Source: Pontibacter beigongshangensis (GTDB lineage: Bacteria > Bacteroidota > Bacteroidia > Cytophagales > Hymenobacteraceae). From it: DNA of 64,000 nucleotides. Numbering within the stretch: position 1 is the stretch's first letter; each line of letters begins with the position of its first letter. This document shows, one piece after another, positions 24,942-34,808 of this stretch. The translations under genes were made by a program, and so were the position numbers. Below the pieces are notes generated by a model. That model saw only the letters and a list, made by a program, of their open reading frames with translations, did no database searches and was not told the DNA's origin. The stretch is taken from assembly GCF_014332515.1 (NCBI RefSeq), contig NZ_VFSD01000004.1:62001-126000 (forward strand). The letters run 5' to 3'.

Positions 24942-26093
24942 ATGAAAAAGATAAAGAAAATTGCCAAGAAGACCGTACTGAAAGCGGAGGAGAAATTTGA
25001 TGTGCTTGCCTTTGAGCTGCGGCGAAAGTTAAATATGTTTGGCCCCCTCCAGATTGTACCGTACCGCAGCTATGGCACCCCCACCCGCTTGTATGTAAAA
25101 GGCCGGGTACTGGTAGACAAGGGCGTTACGCAATCCGACATACAGGACACGACCTGGCAAAACCTCCTCAACATGTACCGCCGTTTTCATAGCGATGAAA
25201 TCCCGAATGCCAGGGTGCAGCTGGAACTGCAGGGCCAGCAGTACGAAGTTACCACCGATGTAGAGGGTTATTTTGTGCTGAACATGGAGCCCAAAACTCC
25301 CTTGCAGCTGGAGGACATCTGGCACCCGATAGAATTAAAGCTGGTGGATTCGCCTTTGGAAATGGAGGAAACTGTTACCGCCACCGCCCAGGTGCTGGTG
25401 CCTCCGCCAGATGCAGAGTATGGTATTATCAGCGACATAGACGACACGATTGTATACACAGGCGCGACAAGCATGCTGAAGACCGGCAGAAACGTGCTGC
25501 TCAACAATGCGCACCGCCGCATCCCGTTCCATGGAGTGTCTTCGTTTTACAAATCGCTGCAGCTGGGGCGCAACGGCAAGCTCAACAACCCCTTTTTCTA
25601 CGTGTCCAGCAGCCCCTGGAACACCTATGACCTGCTGTACCACTTTCTGGAGCTGAACAATATACCAACCGGCCCGCTCCTGCTGCGCGACTTCGGCATA
25701 GACGAATCTAAGTTCCTGAGCTCCGACCACATGAGCCACAAGTACAAAGAAATAGAGAACCTGCTCATCACCTATCCGGAGCTCGAGTTTATTTTAATTG
25801 GCGACAGCGGCCAGAAAGATGCCGAAATTTATAGCGAGGTGGTTCGCAACCATCCGGGCAGAATCCTGGCTATTTATATCCGTGATGTGAACGTGGAGAA
25901 GCACACACGGAAAGTGATATCTATTGCAGATGAGCTCAAGAAAGCAGGAAACGTAGAGATGGTAATTGTTAAAGAAACACTAGAGGCAGCAGAGCACGCC
26001 GCCCAGCATGGTTTTATATTTACGGAGGAACTCCCCGAGATCGCAAAAGAAACCGCTTTGGACGATTCGGGTGATAATGAGGCAGAGGAATAA
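24942..26093 (+). CDS. App1-type phosphatidate phosphatase family protein (DUF2183)
   Basis: The 383-residue product has an N-terminal beta-sandwich-like half (about 35-155) and a HAD-like catalytic half starting at SDIDDTIVYTG (Asp165, Asp167 and Thr169 of DxDxT). Later motifs are FFYVSSSPWNTYD, DHMSHKYKEI and ILIGDSGQKDAEIY. This matches the App1/DUF2183 family; yeast App1 dephosphorylates phosphatidic acid. There is no signal peptide, so it should be cytoplasmic or membrane-peripheral. The C-terminal 40 residues are acidic. The bacterial substrate is not established. Confidence 0.9.
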   Translation: MKKIKKIAKKTVLKAEEKFDVLAFELRRKLNMFGPLQIVPYRSYGTPTRLYVKGRVLVDKGVTQSDIQDTTWQNLLNMYRRFHSDEIPNARVQLELQGQQYEVTTDVEGYFVLNMEPKTPLQLEDIWHPIELKLVDSPLEMEETVTATAQVLVPPPDAEYGIISDIDDTIVYTGATSMLKTGRNVLLNNAHRRIPFHGVSSFYKSLQLGRNGKLNNPFFYVSSSPWNTYDLLYHFLELNNIPTGPLLLRDFGIDESKFLSSDHMSHKYKEIENLLITYPELEFILIGDSGQKDAEIYSEVVRNHPGRILAIYIRDVNVEKHTRKVISIADELKKAGNVEMVIVKETLEAAEHAAQHGFIFTEELPEIAKETALDDSGDNEAEE

Positions 26094-26576
26094 GGATTAG
26101 AACGTGGGTAATCAAAGCAGAGGCCGCTCCTCTTACAGCTTCTTTAGCTGCAAAAAACATCCCGGAATCTGAAGTTGTATTTCTCCACTCCGACAGGCAA
26201 GAAGAAGTGATATGCCCTGAAACGTATGCACTTTTTTCTTAAATTCTGCCGGTTTCGATTCCGGAAAGCGAAGACGTTGGGCATCGTATACGAACAATGA
26301 CAGAACTTATCGGAATTCAGCATTTGATTTGTTCTTATTAAGAAAAAATCTTGAGTCTTTTGTCCTGCGTCTTGTGTCCTGTAGCAGATGGCAATACAAG
26401 TTCGATTTCCGGGAAGTTAAATCGCTTTATATAGCGCTCATCATTTTTAATTAACAGGATTTCAGACAAGCTGTTATTTTTTGTGGTCAATTAGTACCTT
26501 TAAATTTTAGAGCAGCTTTATGGCCGGTACTTTAACCGCCGAAGCCCATAAAGTTGTGACACCCTATTGACGTGCT
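26094..26576. other. Spacer with one R2 copy
   Basis: This 483-bp spacer holds R2 copy 2 and the presumed promoter of the next gene. No gene is seen. Confidence 0.5.
26301..26424 (+). repeat. R2 dispersed repeat, copy 2
   Basis: It reads CAGAACTTATCGGAATTCAG, GATTTGTTCT, GTCCTGCGTCTTGTGTCCTG, GTAGCAGATGGCAATACAAG and ATTTCCGGGAAGTTAAAT. It is nearly identical to the copy at 61361 in the second half. Confidence 0.75.
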
Positions 26577-28103
26577 ATGGGCCGCCCGCTACTGATCCGA
26601 TTCCTGCTCCTGTTTTACCTGGTCCTGTACCTGCTGTTCCCTACGCAAAACTCCTCTTTGGATGCCTACTATTATGGCGCCTGCATCCGGTATGGCAATG
26701 ATTTGTTTCTGCCCCACCACCTGCTCTACAATGCTACCTGCTACCTGCTGCTGCTGCCGCTAAAGCTCCTGGCCCCGCAATTAGACGAACTCACCGTGCT
26801 AAAGATGCTGAACGCCCTTTTCGCGGCGGGCAGCCTTTGGGTGCTGGCAAAACTGCTGCAGCGTCTTCAGTTGCCGGCAGGCACACAGATTGGCTGGATA
26901 ATGCTGGCGGGCTCCTCTTTTGGCGTATGGCGGTTTGCCACAGAGAACGAGGTCTACCTGCTGCCAATCCTGCTTTCTCTGGCAGGCAGCTATGGCTGGG
27001 TGAAGTATGTGCAGCAGCCAAAAAACGCCTACCTGGTTTGGTCTGGTTTGTTCGCAGCCCTAGCCTGCCTGTACCACCAGCTGCATGTGTTCTGGTGGCT
27101 GGGTTTACTGCTTGGCCTTGTTTGGCAATTCAGGAGTTTTAAGGTAGTGCTCCTGTTCGGGCTCCCTGCCCTGCTGGTGCCACTGGTATATGTCCTGGTG
27201 CTGGTTTGGTACCTGGGGCAGGCGCTGCAGGTACAGCGCCTGCTGGCCTTCGTGTTGCACGACTTTTATGCAGGCAGTGCCGGAACCTCCATCGGGGTGC
27301 TCAATTTCGTACTCTCGGGTGTAAGCTTTGTGCGCACTTTTGTGCAGGTACACGGACTGATGCTGTACCTGCCCGGCAGAAGCTGGTGGTGGCTGCTCCC
27401 GGCCTTGGTAACGGTTGGCCTGCTGGTTTGGGCAGTGCTCCGGCAGCCGCTGCAGAAAAGAAAAACAGCCAGTTCCGAAAGCCTGCTGGTAGGGAAGGTA
27501 CATTTGCTGATCCTGCTGCTGCACCTGGGGTTCGCCTGGTTTGCGGTGGGCAATGTGGAGTTTATGGTGATGGTTCCTTTTCTGTTACCGCTGCTGCCCT
27601 GGCTTCCATTTTCCGGCCTGTTCCTGCAAAAAACCGGGGCAGCCTTCCTTATCTGGAATTTCTGGTATGGCATATTTCCTGCCTGGCACTTCCAGCTGTC
27701 TCCCAGCAGCCACCTGGTCGAGATTGTTCACCGGCACCCGGAGAGCTTATTTGTTCTGAACGAGGCCTTGCTCGTCCGTAATGCCTATTATTACCGCTAC
27801 GGCGTAAAGGATGTGCCCCGGGTGCAGAAGTCTCCGTCGCAGTTAGCAGCCAGACCAGCCGGCACAGAAGAACTGGCCCGTACCCTGGAGGAGCGCCTGC
27901 AGGCAGAGCCGGCAAACGGGGTGCTGACCGATTGCATCAGGAAAGCAAACGTCATAAACCGGGCTTCTATCGTATCAGAAGACCGGGATAAAGCCTTTTT
28001 CCGGCCATACCATGCCACGCCTGTCGACTCTTTTCGCACCATTTACGGAACACATTACCTGCACCAGTTAAAGCCGCTCCCGCATGGCCAGGCAGGGCAA
28101 TAA
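26577..28103 (+). CDS. Polytopic membrane protein, GT-C glycosyltransferase-like
   Basis: The 508-residue product has about ten TM helices over residues 5-385, then a soluble C-terminal region. An early loop contains NSSLDAYYYG with an acidic residue, and a later loop has RFATENEVYLLP; both resemble the first and second periplasmic loops of GT-C (PMT/ArnT-like) enzymes that use polyprenyl-phosphate sugars. No classical DD/DE pair is certain. I place it as GT-C-like on topology only. It precedes the ceramidase-like lipoprotein gene on the same strand, with an R1 copy 12 bp after its stop. Confidence 0.75.
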   Translation: MGRPLLIRFLLLFYLVLYLLFPTQNSSLDAYYYGACIRYGNDLFLPHHLLYNATCYLLLLPLKLLAPQLDELTVLKMLNALFAAGSLWVLAKLLQRLQLPAGTQIGWIMLAGSSFGVWRFATENEVYLLPILLSLAGSYGWVKYVQQPKNAYLVWSGLFAALACLYHQLHVFWWLGLLLGLVWQFRSFKVVLLFGLPALLVPLVYVLVLVWYLGQALQVQRLLAFVLHDFYAGSAGTSIGVLNFVLSGVSFVRTFVQVHGLMLYLPGRSWWWLLPALVTVGLLVWAVLRQPLQKRKTASSESLLVGKVHLLILLLHLGFAWFAVGNVEFMVMVPFLLPLLPWLPFSGLFLQKTGAAFLIWNFWYGIFPAWHFQLSPSSHLVEIVHRHPESLFVLNEALLVRNAYYYRYGVKDVPRVQKSPSQLAARPAGTEELARTLEERLQAEPANGVLTDCIRKANVINRASIVSEDRDKAFFRPYHATPVDSFRTIYGTHYLHQLKPLPHGQAGQ

Positions 28104-28114
28104 ACACAGCTCCT

Positions 28115-28159
28115 GAGCAGCAGTAGCGCCTCTGGAGGGGGCTTTTCATTAGAATAATT
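28115..28159 (-). repeat. R1 dispersed repeat, copy l
   Basis: GAGCAGCAGTAGCG, CCTCTGGAGGGG, then TTTTCATTAGAATAATTT. It begins 12 bp after the stop of the membrane protein gene, CAG end first. Confidence 0.8.
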
Positions 28160-28249
28160 TGATAGATGATGGTTGGTTGGTTGTTAAAATCTTAGGGGGC
28201 TGTGGAATAGTTGTTAAGAGTCAGACCTTCGCTCCTATATAGTTTTTTA

Positions 28250-28275
28250 TTTTTTAATTTTGAATTTGTCGAAGC
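28250..28275 (-). repeat. R3 repeat upstream of the ceramidase-like gene
   Basis: On the minus strand it reads GCTTCGACAAATTCAAAATT. It sits just upstream of the chosen start at 28293, so an upstream TTG start at 28260 would be translated from repeat DNA. Confidence 0.5.
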
Positions 28276-28292
28276 CACCACCTTGCGCGCCA

Positions 28293-29666
28293 ATGCCAAA
28301 CATCAGATGTCCGAAAACTGTGCTGCTGCTCTTGTTTGCTTCTATGCTGCTGCCCTCTTGTGTCATTCAGCAGATCGACCACACGCCATATGAGCAAACG
28401 GATTATTTCCGCCAGACGCTAGAGCAGTTGGAAGCACATGCTCCAGTGGTGACCTCCACCGACACCCTGCAGGTAGGCTGGGCCAAAGTGAACATCACCC
28501 CACCCCTCCACACGCCGCTGGCAGGCTATGGCAAAAGGCGTGGCATGAAGTACACTTCCGTGCACGACTCAGCCTATGTGCGCACCTTCTCGTTTGGCAA
28601 CGGGAGCAGCCAGGCCTATTTCGTAGCACTCGATATGCTGATTACGCCCATGGCCGTGTCGGCAGCCCTGGAAAAAGAGTATGCGCGGCTTGGGCTGAAA
28701 CCAGAGCAGGTATATCTTTCGGCCACCCATACGCACACCAGTTTTGGAGGATGGGGCAAAAAGCTGATGGGAAGGATTATGGCTGGTAGGTACAAGGAGC
28801 AGGTCGTGCAGGCTACCGTGCAGCATATTGTGGCCAGCATGGCGCTGGCGCAGGCCGGGCAGCTTCCGGCACGTATCGGCTACGGCCAGGTGCATGCCGC
28901 AGAACTGGTCGGCAACCGGCTAACCGGAGATGCCACAGCCCTGGATACGACCCTGCGGTATCTTAAGTTTGAGCAAAAAGGTGGTGGCACGGCCCTGCTC
29001 TGCAGCTTCTCTGCCCACCCTACCATCCTGCCCTCCAGGCAACCCATTCTCTCGCGCGATTACCCGGGCGCTTTGGTTGACTCTCTGGAGTCGGTAGTGG
29101 ATTTTGCGGCTTTCTCGGCAGGGGCAGTTGCCAGCCACCGGCCCCACACCCTGCATGGCGACAGCTTTGAGAGCACCGCCGCGCTGGGCAACAGCTTAGC
29201 CCGTAAGATTCTGAACAGCCTGCCAAATACCGGCACTTCTTACCATTCCAGGCTTGGCTATGCCAGCGTGCCACTACAACTACCGGAGCCACAGTGGCGC
29301 TCCGGCGACAGGCATCGTTTTGGCCCCGGCCTCTTCCATACTTTCTTTGGCAACTACCCCGCCTACCTGAGCAGCCTGCAGTTGGGTAACGTGGTGCTGC
29401 TGGGGGTGCCGGCAGATTATTCAGGAGAGTTTCTGAAAACACTCACAGCCCAGGCCAAAAGCCAGGGGCAGGAGCTGTTGGTTACCGGGTTTAATGCGGG
29501 TTATATCGGCTATGTAACGCCCGATGAGCATTATGGGCTGAAGAATTACGAAACCCGGGCCATGAACTTCTACGGCCCACAAAGCGGCAGTTACCTGACA
29601 GCCATGCTGCTCCGGCTCCTGCAACGCCACCAACCTGAAGCCGCTGATAATCCGGCCAACCCTTAG
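28293..29666 (+). CDS. Neutral/alkaline ceramidase-like lipoprotein
   Basis: I chose ATG 28293 (MPNIRCPKTVLLLLFASMLLPSC); a TTG at 28260 lies inside an R3 repeat. The 457-residue product has a lipobox ending at Cys23 (MLLPSC). Its domain matches the N-terminal part of neutral/alkaline non-lysosomal ceramidases: VGWAKVNITPP, then LAGYGKRRG, then the SATHTHTSFGG zinc-motif region. The C-terminal domain of full-length ceramidases is missing, as is common for Bacteroidota homologues. It may hydrolyse an amide-linked lipid at the membrane surface. Its TAG stop is the first triplet of an R3 repeat. Confidence 0.88.
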   Translation: MPNIRCPKTVLLLLFASMLLPSCVIQQIDHTPYEQTDYFRQTLEQLEAHAPVVTSTDTLQVGWAKVNITPPLHTPLAGYGKRRGMKYTSVHDSAYVRTFSFGNGSSQAYFVALDMLITPMAVSAALEKEYARLGLKPEQVYLSATHTHTSFGGWGKKLMGRIMAGRYKEQVVQATVQHIVASMALAQAGQLPARIGYGQVHAAELVGNRLTGDATALDTTLRYLKFEQKGGGTALLCSFSAHPTILPSRQPILSRDYPGALVDSLESVVDFAAFSAGAVASHRPHTLHGDSFESTAALGNSLARKILNSLPNTGTSYHSRLGYASVPLQLPEPQWRSGDRHRFGPGLFHTFFGNYPAYLSSLQLGNVVLLGVPADYSGEFLKTLTAQAKSQGQELLVTGFNAGYIGYVTPDEHYGLKNYETRAMNFYGPQSGSYLTAMLLRLLQRHQPEAADNPANP

Positions 29667-29693
29667 TGCTTCGCCAAACTCAAAATTAGAGAT
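29663..29693 (+). repeat. R3 repeat supplying the stop of the ceramidase-like gene
   Basis: TTAGTGCTTCGCCAAACTC is followed by AAAATTAGAGATTC. Its TAG (29664-29666) is the gene's stop codon. Confidence 0.65.
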
Positions 29694-29778
29694 TCTGATA
29701 GCTTTCAAGCCGTAAATCTTTCAAGAAATCCATTTAGGGGAGCAAAAGATATTTAAGCGACATCTGTGTGGGCCGGGT

Positions 29779-29833
29779 CAGCAGCATCAGAAGCAGAGAA
29801 GGGCTCTGGAGGGCTGTTTTGATTAGAATAATT
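29779..29833 (-). repeat. R1 dispersed repeat, copy m
   Basis: CAGCAGCATCAGAAGCAG, CTCTGGAGGG, then TTTTGATTAGAATAATTCC. The next 60-80 bp (GACAGACTTCTTTCGCCTC...) resemble the right half of the element at 21760-21918, so this is an extended copy. Confidence 0.8.
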
Positions 29834-30320
29834 CCGAATGACAGACTTCTTTCGCCTCTTAAACCGACCCGATAGATTTTACTTGGGTGTACGTAGTTGT
29901 CCGGTCCGGTTTTTCCAGGAGCTACACGCCTGCCTTGCTGATTAAAAAATCAGAAAGACGATGGGTTCCTAGAGCCAGTCTGCCACTGTTCCGGCACAGC
30001 CGTCTCCTCCGCTACCCCCTTTCGTCTCTCAGCAGCACAACGGAAGCCTCTTATCAAAGCGCCTATTGCACGTACTGCTCTACAGGTTTCGACCGATCAA
30101 AAATAATTCAGGACTGTTTTGGCCTCAGTATTATATTTAAATCTGTTATATTTCAAGTTCAATAACCAGGCTATTTCCAAAGGTTGCTGCTGAATAAGTC
30201 GGGCTTGCCGGAAAGCACTAGTACCTAACAGGAGCTAACGGATAAAAAAGATGTTACGAGGAGCAGCTGCCTCATCTATTTTTATTAAGCAGCCCATAGA
30301 ACAGCGCGAAAAGATATTAA
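29834..30320. other. Spacer upstream of the second GT-C-like gene
   Basis: After the R1-extended segment, no credible gene is seen. A plus-strand frame at 29887 of 92 codons has no family resemblance and is rejected. Confidence 0.4.
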
Positions 30321-31445
30321 ATGAATAAGGCAACTATCTGGTATTACAGTGCGGTTGGGGTCTCTGCCTTCGTTTACCTGGCCTTGGGGTATTTTATTTC
30401 CTGGCAGGCATATGGGCAGCAACTGATGCTGAGCGCAATCATTTTTGTAGCCTACGTTGCTATAGCGCAGCACAAAACAAATGTCCGGACAGGCATAGGG
30501 GCCGCAATCGGGTTCCGGCTCCTGCTTCTGTTTTCGACCCTCTCTCCTGCTGCCAGTTCTGCCGGCTTTTGGGGGAGCCTCTCCTTCGCAGAAAACAGCA
30601 CGATGCTCCTGCGCATACTCTGGCTTTTATGCGAGGCAGGCACCATGGTGCTCCTGTTACGGCTGATCCGGAAAATGGGGCTTCCGGACAAAAATGTGCT
30701 GCTATATGCACTCAATCCGCTGGTGATACTGGAGCTGACCTTGCACCTACATATAGTTGCCTGGCCCATCTTGTTTTTGACACTTGCGCTTTATTTCCTT
30801 TACTACCACCGGCACGTATTTGCTGGCGCTGCCTTTGGTGTAGGGGTCAGCGTACTGAGTTTGCCACTTCTTTTTATTCCGCTGGTATTCCGCCGGACCG
30901 GCCCTGGCCCTTTTTTGGTATTTCTGGGAGCTTTGGCGGCAGTCCTGCTGCTGCTGTATTATGCCGGCAGTGTGCAGGCAGACATGCAGGAGCTTTTGCT
31001 GCCGGATAAAAGGCTGGATCAAACGTTTAATGCGAGCCTTTACCCCGTATTCAGTTCGCTTATGCCTGGTGCAGGCAAGGTGCTGCCAGGCTATGTTCTT
31101 CCTGTTGTACTGGTCGCCATTTCGGTTGCGCTGGCTGTATTCAGAAAACAGAACTCTGTGCGCAGGCTGGCAGGATACATGGCCACAGTGCTTACCGTGT
31201 ACCTGCTGCTGAGCCCGGCTGTGTACCCCTGGCAGCTCGCCCCCCTGCTGGCCCTGACCTGCTTAAGTCAATTCAGGTTTGCCATTGTCTGGTCTGGCCT
31301 GCTATTTATTGCCTTAAACCCTGGCTTCCGGCAGCATGAAACTGCCTTGTTGCTGCTGGAGTACGCCATTGTTTTTTTGTGGCTGATCGTAGAAATCTAT
31401 TTTTACCGGCAAAGACGCAAGCAGCTTAATATCCAAAAGCAGTAG
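30321..31445 (+). CDS. Polytopic membrane protein, GT87/DUF2029-like
   Basis: The 374-residue product has about ten TM helices. The segment LLYALNPLVILELTLHLHIV (about 128-147) resembles the x-x-LNPLVI-x-E-x-x-x-N-x-H motif of polyprenol-phosphate-mannose-dependent mannosyltransferases (GT87) and related proteins. The catalytic acidic loop after the first helix is not obvious, and the chain is shorter than typical family members (about 400-450). It ends with a basic QRRKQ tail. It follows the ceramidase-like gene by 650 bp. I take the GT-C call as likely but unproven. Confidence 0.72.
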   Translation: MNKATIWYYSAVGVSAFVYLALGYFISWQAYGQQLMLSAIIFVAYVAIAQHKTNVRTGIGAAIGFRLLLLFSTLSPAASSAGFWGSLSFAENSTMLLRILWLLCEAGTMVLLLRLIRKMGLPDKNVLLYALNPLVILELTLHLHIVAWPILFLTLALYFLYYHRHVFAGAAFGVGVSVLSLPLLFIPLVFRRTGPGPFLVFLGALAAVLLLLYYAGSVQADMQELLLPDKRLDQTFNASLYPVFSSLMPGAGKVLPGYVLPVVLVAISVALAVFRKQNSVRRLAGYMATVLTVYLLLSPAVYPWQLAPLLALTCLSQFRFAIVWSGLLFIALNPGFRQHETALLLLEYAIVFLWLIVEIYFYRQRRKQLNIQKQ

Positions 31446-31873
31446 GTTAAAAGCGCCAGAAAATTGCAAATTTTTATTTATTGCTCCTCAGGAAACCGGA
31501 AACTCGGCTTTTTCCCTTCTTTTTTATTCCAAGGTTGTTGAAGGATCTTTAGTGAGAACCTCAGTTCTTAAACCCTCTCCTGTGGAGCATGCTTTTTTTT
31601 CAGCATGTTTTGCATACTTTCTTTAAAGGTTGCGCATCTTATAACTCGGTTTATGAAAGGCACAGCAGTTCAACTTCGTCCGAAAATGCTGCAATAATAG
31701 CTAAAAGGCACTTTCTGCTATAACCAGAGAGGCAGCGGCTACTCTATTCTGCTAAAGCGAATACACCAATATAATGGAAAAGATGCTTAAGAGATTTAAT
31801 AGCCGTATAACTATATTTATACAAAATTAAATAATTGAACCAGCCCCTACTGTGTAAACTTAAAGCTCTTGAA
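31446..31873. other. Spacer upstream of the copper ATPase
   Basis: About 428 bp, AT-rich towards the ATPase gene. No gene or R1-R3 copy is seen. An imperfect GCATGC...GCATG hairpin near 31587-31610 is the only structure noted. It presumably holds a metal-responsive promoter, but I cannot point to the operator. Confidence 0.4.
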
Positions 31874-34462
31874 ATGATACATACTTATAAAATAAAAGGC
31901 ATGACGTGCGATGGCTGCCGGAATAAAGTTGAGGGTGCGCTTAACTCCATAGAGGGAGTAGAGGCAACGGTGACCTTATACCCCATGGAGGCAATTATTG
32001 CCATGGAAAAACATGTGTCCACCGAAGAATTGCAGAAAGCCTTATTTACTGCCGGAAATTATACGATTGAAATGTGCCCTTCTCCGGCGCACCAGGCTCC
32101 TGTCCATCAGCATCAGCATCAGCACCATAATACCCATCAGCAGCAGCCACATGAGCAGCAGCATCCCCCAACAGCGGCCAAAAATCCTGTGGCCAAAAGT
32201 GGTGGCAAGTATTATTGCCCTATGCACTGCGAGGGCGATAAACTCTATGCTAAACCGGGGAACTGTCCGGTGTGCGGCATGAACCTGGAAAAGATTCCTG
32301 AGCTTCCACAGGCAGCCTCCCAATACACCTGCCCCATGCATCCGGAAATCGTGCAGGATGGACCCGGCCCCTGCCCTATCTGCGGCATGGATCTAGTGCC
32401 CATAACCCCAACCGAGGAGGAGGACAGCACCTATAAAGGATTGCTGAAAAAATTTAAAGTGGCCGTTCTTTTCACAGTTCCCATATTTATAATTTCAATG
32501 GGCGAGATGATACCCGGCAATCCAATTGGCCGGATTCTGCCCCCCTCGGTTAGTAACTGGCTGCAGTTCCTGTTTTCACTGCCAGTTATTTTCTATGCTA
32601 CCTGGATGTTCTTCGAGCGGGCCTGGGTGTCCATCCGTACCCTTAATTTAAATATGTTTACCCTGATAGGCATTGGCGCAGGAGCGGCCTTTGTATTCAG
32701 TATCGTAGCCCTCTTGTTTCCTGAAGTTTTTCCGGCCCAGTTCAAAGGACCGGACGGGTACGTGCATCTTTATTTTGAAGCGGCAACCGTGATTCTCACG
32801 CTGGTGCTATTGGGACAACTATTAGAAGCAAGAGCCCACAGCCAGACCAGCGGTGCCGTAAAAGCGCTTTTAAAATTATCCCCTACAGATGCCGTTCTGC
32901 TCGTGAACGGCGAAGATAAAATAATCTCGATAAATGACATAAAAAAGGGCGACTTGCTGCGGGTGAAGCCAGGAGAAAAAATCCCGGTAGATGGAAAGAT
33001 AACAGAAGGAAGCAGCAGCGTGGATGAGGCCATGATTACCGGTGAGCCTATTCCGGTAAATAAAAAAGAAGGCGACAAAGTCAGCTCCGGCACCATAAAT
33101 GGTACCCGCTCTTTTATCATGGAGGCTGAGAAAGTAGGCGCTGACACCCTGCTCTCGCAGATAATACAGATGGTTAACAATGCCAGCCGCTCCCGGGCAC
33201 CCATCCAGAACCTGGCAGACAGGATATCCAAATATTTTGTTCCTGTTGTGATCGTTGTCGCAGTAATTACTTTTACTGTTTGGGCTGCCTGGGGCCCTGA
33301 GCCCGCTTATGTTTTTGCCTTTGTGAACGCCCTGGCAGTATTGATTATCGCCTGCCCGTGTGCTCTCGGGCTGGCTACCCCTATGTCGGTAATGGTAGGC
33401 GTGGGCAAGGGTGCCGAAAGCGGGGTGCTCATAAAAAATGCCGAAGCGCTGGAGAAGATGGATAAAATTGATGTGCTGATTACTGATAAAACGGGTACGA
33501 TTACGGAGGGCAGGCCATCGGTAGAAAAAGTAGTTGGCTTGAATGATAACGACAACACAGCAGTACTAAGATTCAGCGCTTCGGTTAATCAGCACAGCGA
33601 ACACCCCTTGGCGGAAGCAGTTGTAAAGGCCGCTAAAGAAAAACGCATGGCGCTCGGTACCTTAGAGAATTTTTCGTCTGTGACCGGCATGGGCGTGACT
33701 GGCCTGGTGGATGGACAAAAGGTTGCCCTCGGCAACATAAAGCTAATGGAGCAGGAGCAGGCAACGGTTTCGCCGCAAATGGAGGCGGAGGTCGTCCAAG
33801 AGCAACTGGCGGGTAAAACAATTTCTTATTTGGCAGTAGACGGAGAAGTGAAGGGCTATGTGGCGATAAGTGATGCCATAAAAGCCACCAGTAAAAATGC
33901 CATTCAGTATTTAATGGATAAGGGTGTGGAAGTTATCATGCTCACCGGCGACAATGGCAACACGGCGAAAGCCGTAGCCGATGAATTGCACTTGAGCAGC
34001 TTTAAAGCAGAGGTATTGCCGGCCGATAAACTAGCCGAAATAAAACAACTGCAGGCACAGGGAAAAATAGTGGCGATGGCAGGGGATGGCATTAACGATG
34101 CCCCTGCTCTTGCCCAGGCAGACATTGGAATTGCCATGGGAACCGGCACCGACGTAGCCATAGAAAGTGCCACCATTACCTTGCTAAGAGGCGATCTGCA
34201 GGGCATCGTAAAAGCGAAAGAACTAAGTCATGCGGTTATGCGCAATATCAGGCAAAACCTCTTTTTTGCCTTTATCTATAATGTACTGGGCATACCCATT
34301 GCAGCGGGGGTCTTATATCCTGCCTTCGGCCTGCTGCTCTCACCCATGATTGCGGCAGCCGCCATGAGCTTTAGCTCCGTATCGGTAATCGTGAACTCTT
34401 TGCGCCTCCGAAACTTAACCCTAACACAATCCCGAACCAGCCTGCATCAAAGCAAAATTTAG
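31874..34462 (+). CDS. copA: Copper-type P1B ATPase with three N-terminal metal-binding modules
   Basis: I chose ATG 31874 ([15 protein letters not shown]); an upstream start at 31835 would add 13 residues with no family support. The 862-residue product has an HMA domain with Cys12-x-x-Cys15, and a His/Gln-rich linker (about 75-100). Two heavy-metal-binding repeats of the YCPMH...PGxCPxCGM type follow, from Cys115 and Cys153. The transport core has TGEP, the membrane metal motif CPC (494-496), phosphorylation site Asp538 in [15 protein letters not shown] and GDGINDAP. This is a Cu(I)-exporting ATPase in most relatives. No metal regulator is adjacent. The stop is embedded in an R5/R3 repeat. 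Confidence 0.95.
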   Translation: MIHTYKIKGMTCDGCRNKVEGALNSIEGVEATVTLYPMEAIIAMEKHVSTEELQKALFTAGNYTIEMCPSPAHQAPVHQHQHQHHNTHQQQPHEQQHPPTAAKNPVAKSGGKYYCPMHCEGDKLYAKPGNCPVCGMNLEKIPELPQAASQYTCPMHPEIVQDGPGPCPICGMDLVPITPTEEEDSTYKGLLKKFKVAVLFTVPIFIISMGEMIPGNPIGRILPPSVSNWLQFLFSLPVIFYATWMFFERAWVSIRTLNLNMFTLIGIGAGAAFVFSIVALLFPEVFPAQFKGPDGYVHLYFEAATVILTLVLLGQLLEARAHSQTSGAVKALLKLSPTDAVLLVNGEDKIISINDIKKGDLLRVKPGEKIPVDGKITEGSSSVDEAMITGEPIPVNKKEGDKVSSGTINGTRSFIMEAEKVGADTLLSQIIQMVNNASRSRAPIQNLADRISKYFVPVVIVVAVITFTVWAAWGPEPAYVFAFVNALAVLIIACPCALGLATPMSVMVGVGKGAESGVLIKNAEALEKMDKIDVLITDKTGTITEGRPSVEKVVGLNDNDNTAVLRFSASVNQHSEHPLAEAVVKAAKEKRMALGTLENFSSVTGMGVTGLVDGQKVALGNIKLMEQEQATVSPQMEAEVVQEQLAGKTISYLAVDGEVKGYVAISDAIKATSKNAIQYLMDKGVEVIMLTGDNGNTAKAVADELHLSSFKAEVLPADKLAEIKQLQAQGKIVAMAGDGINDAPALAQADIGIAMGTGTDVAIESATITLLRGDLQGIVKAKELSHAVMRNIRQNLFFAFIYNVLGIPIAAGVLYPAFGLLLSPMIAAAAMSFSSVSVIVNSLRLRNLTLTQSRTSLHQSKI

Positions 34463-34514
34463 AAAAGATGGCAGAAAGGCTTTCTGGCAGCTTTACAAAT
34501 ATCAAACCTTCCTG
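34449..34514 (+). repeat. R5/R3 repeat at the stop of the copper ATPase gene
   Basis: It reads AAAGCAAAATTTAG, a self-complementary GCAGAAAGGCTTTCTG, then GGCAGCTTTACAAATATC. The TAG in AAATTTAGAAAA is the gene's stop codon (34460-34462). Confidence 0.6.
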
Positions 34515-34655
34515 AAAAATTAAGCAGGAAGCGTGCCCCTTTAAAAATAGCATTGCCTGTATACGGGTAGCAATGTCCTCTCCAAATGCAGGTTTTTCAC
34601 CTGCCGGAACTTTCCAGAATAATAGAAAAAGAATGTTTGATAGTATAGCCAAATA

Positions 34656-34775
34656 TAGAACATATCAGGGTTCAACACAGGATTTGTTCTCAGTATGAAA
34701 AGATCTTGCGTCTTAAGTCCTGCGTCTTTAGTCCTGTACCAGATGGCCATACAAGTTCTATTTCCGGGATTTAAG
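34656..34775 (+). repeat. R2 dispersed repeat, copy 3
   Basis: It contains GATTTGTTCTCAGTATGAAA, TCTTGCGTCTTAAGTCCTGC and AGATGGCCATACAAGTTC, ending TTTCCGGGATTTAAG. It lies in the 346-bp spacer between the convergent ATPase and DUF2461 genes. Confidence 0.75.
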
Positions 34776-34808
34776 CCGGCGTCTGTAACAGGTATGGGCG
34801 TATAGGTA

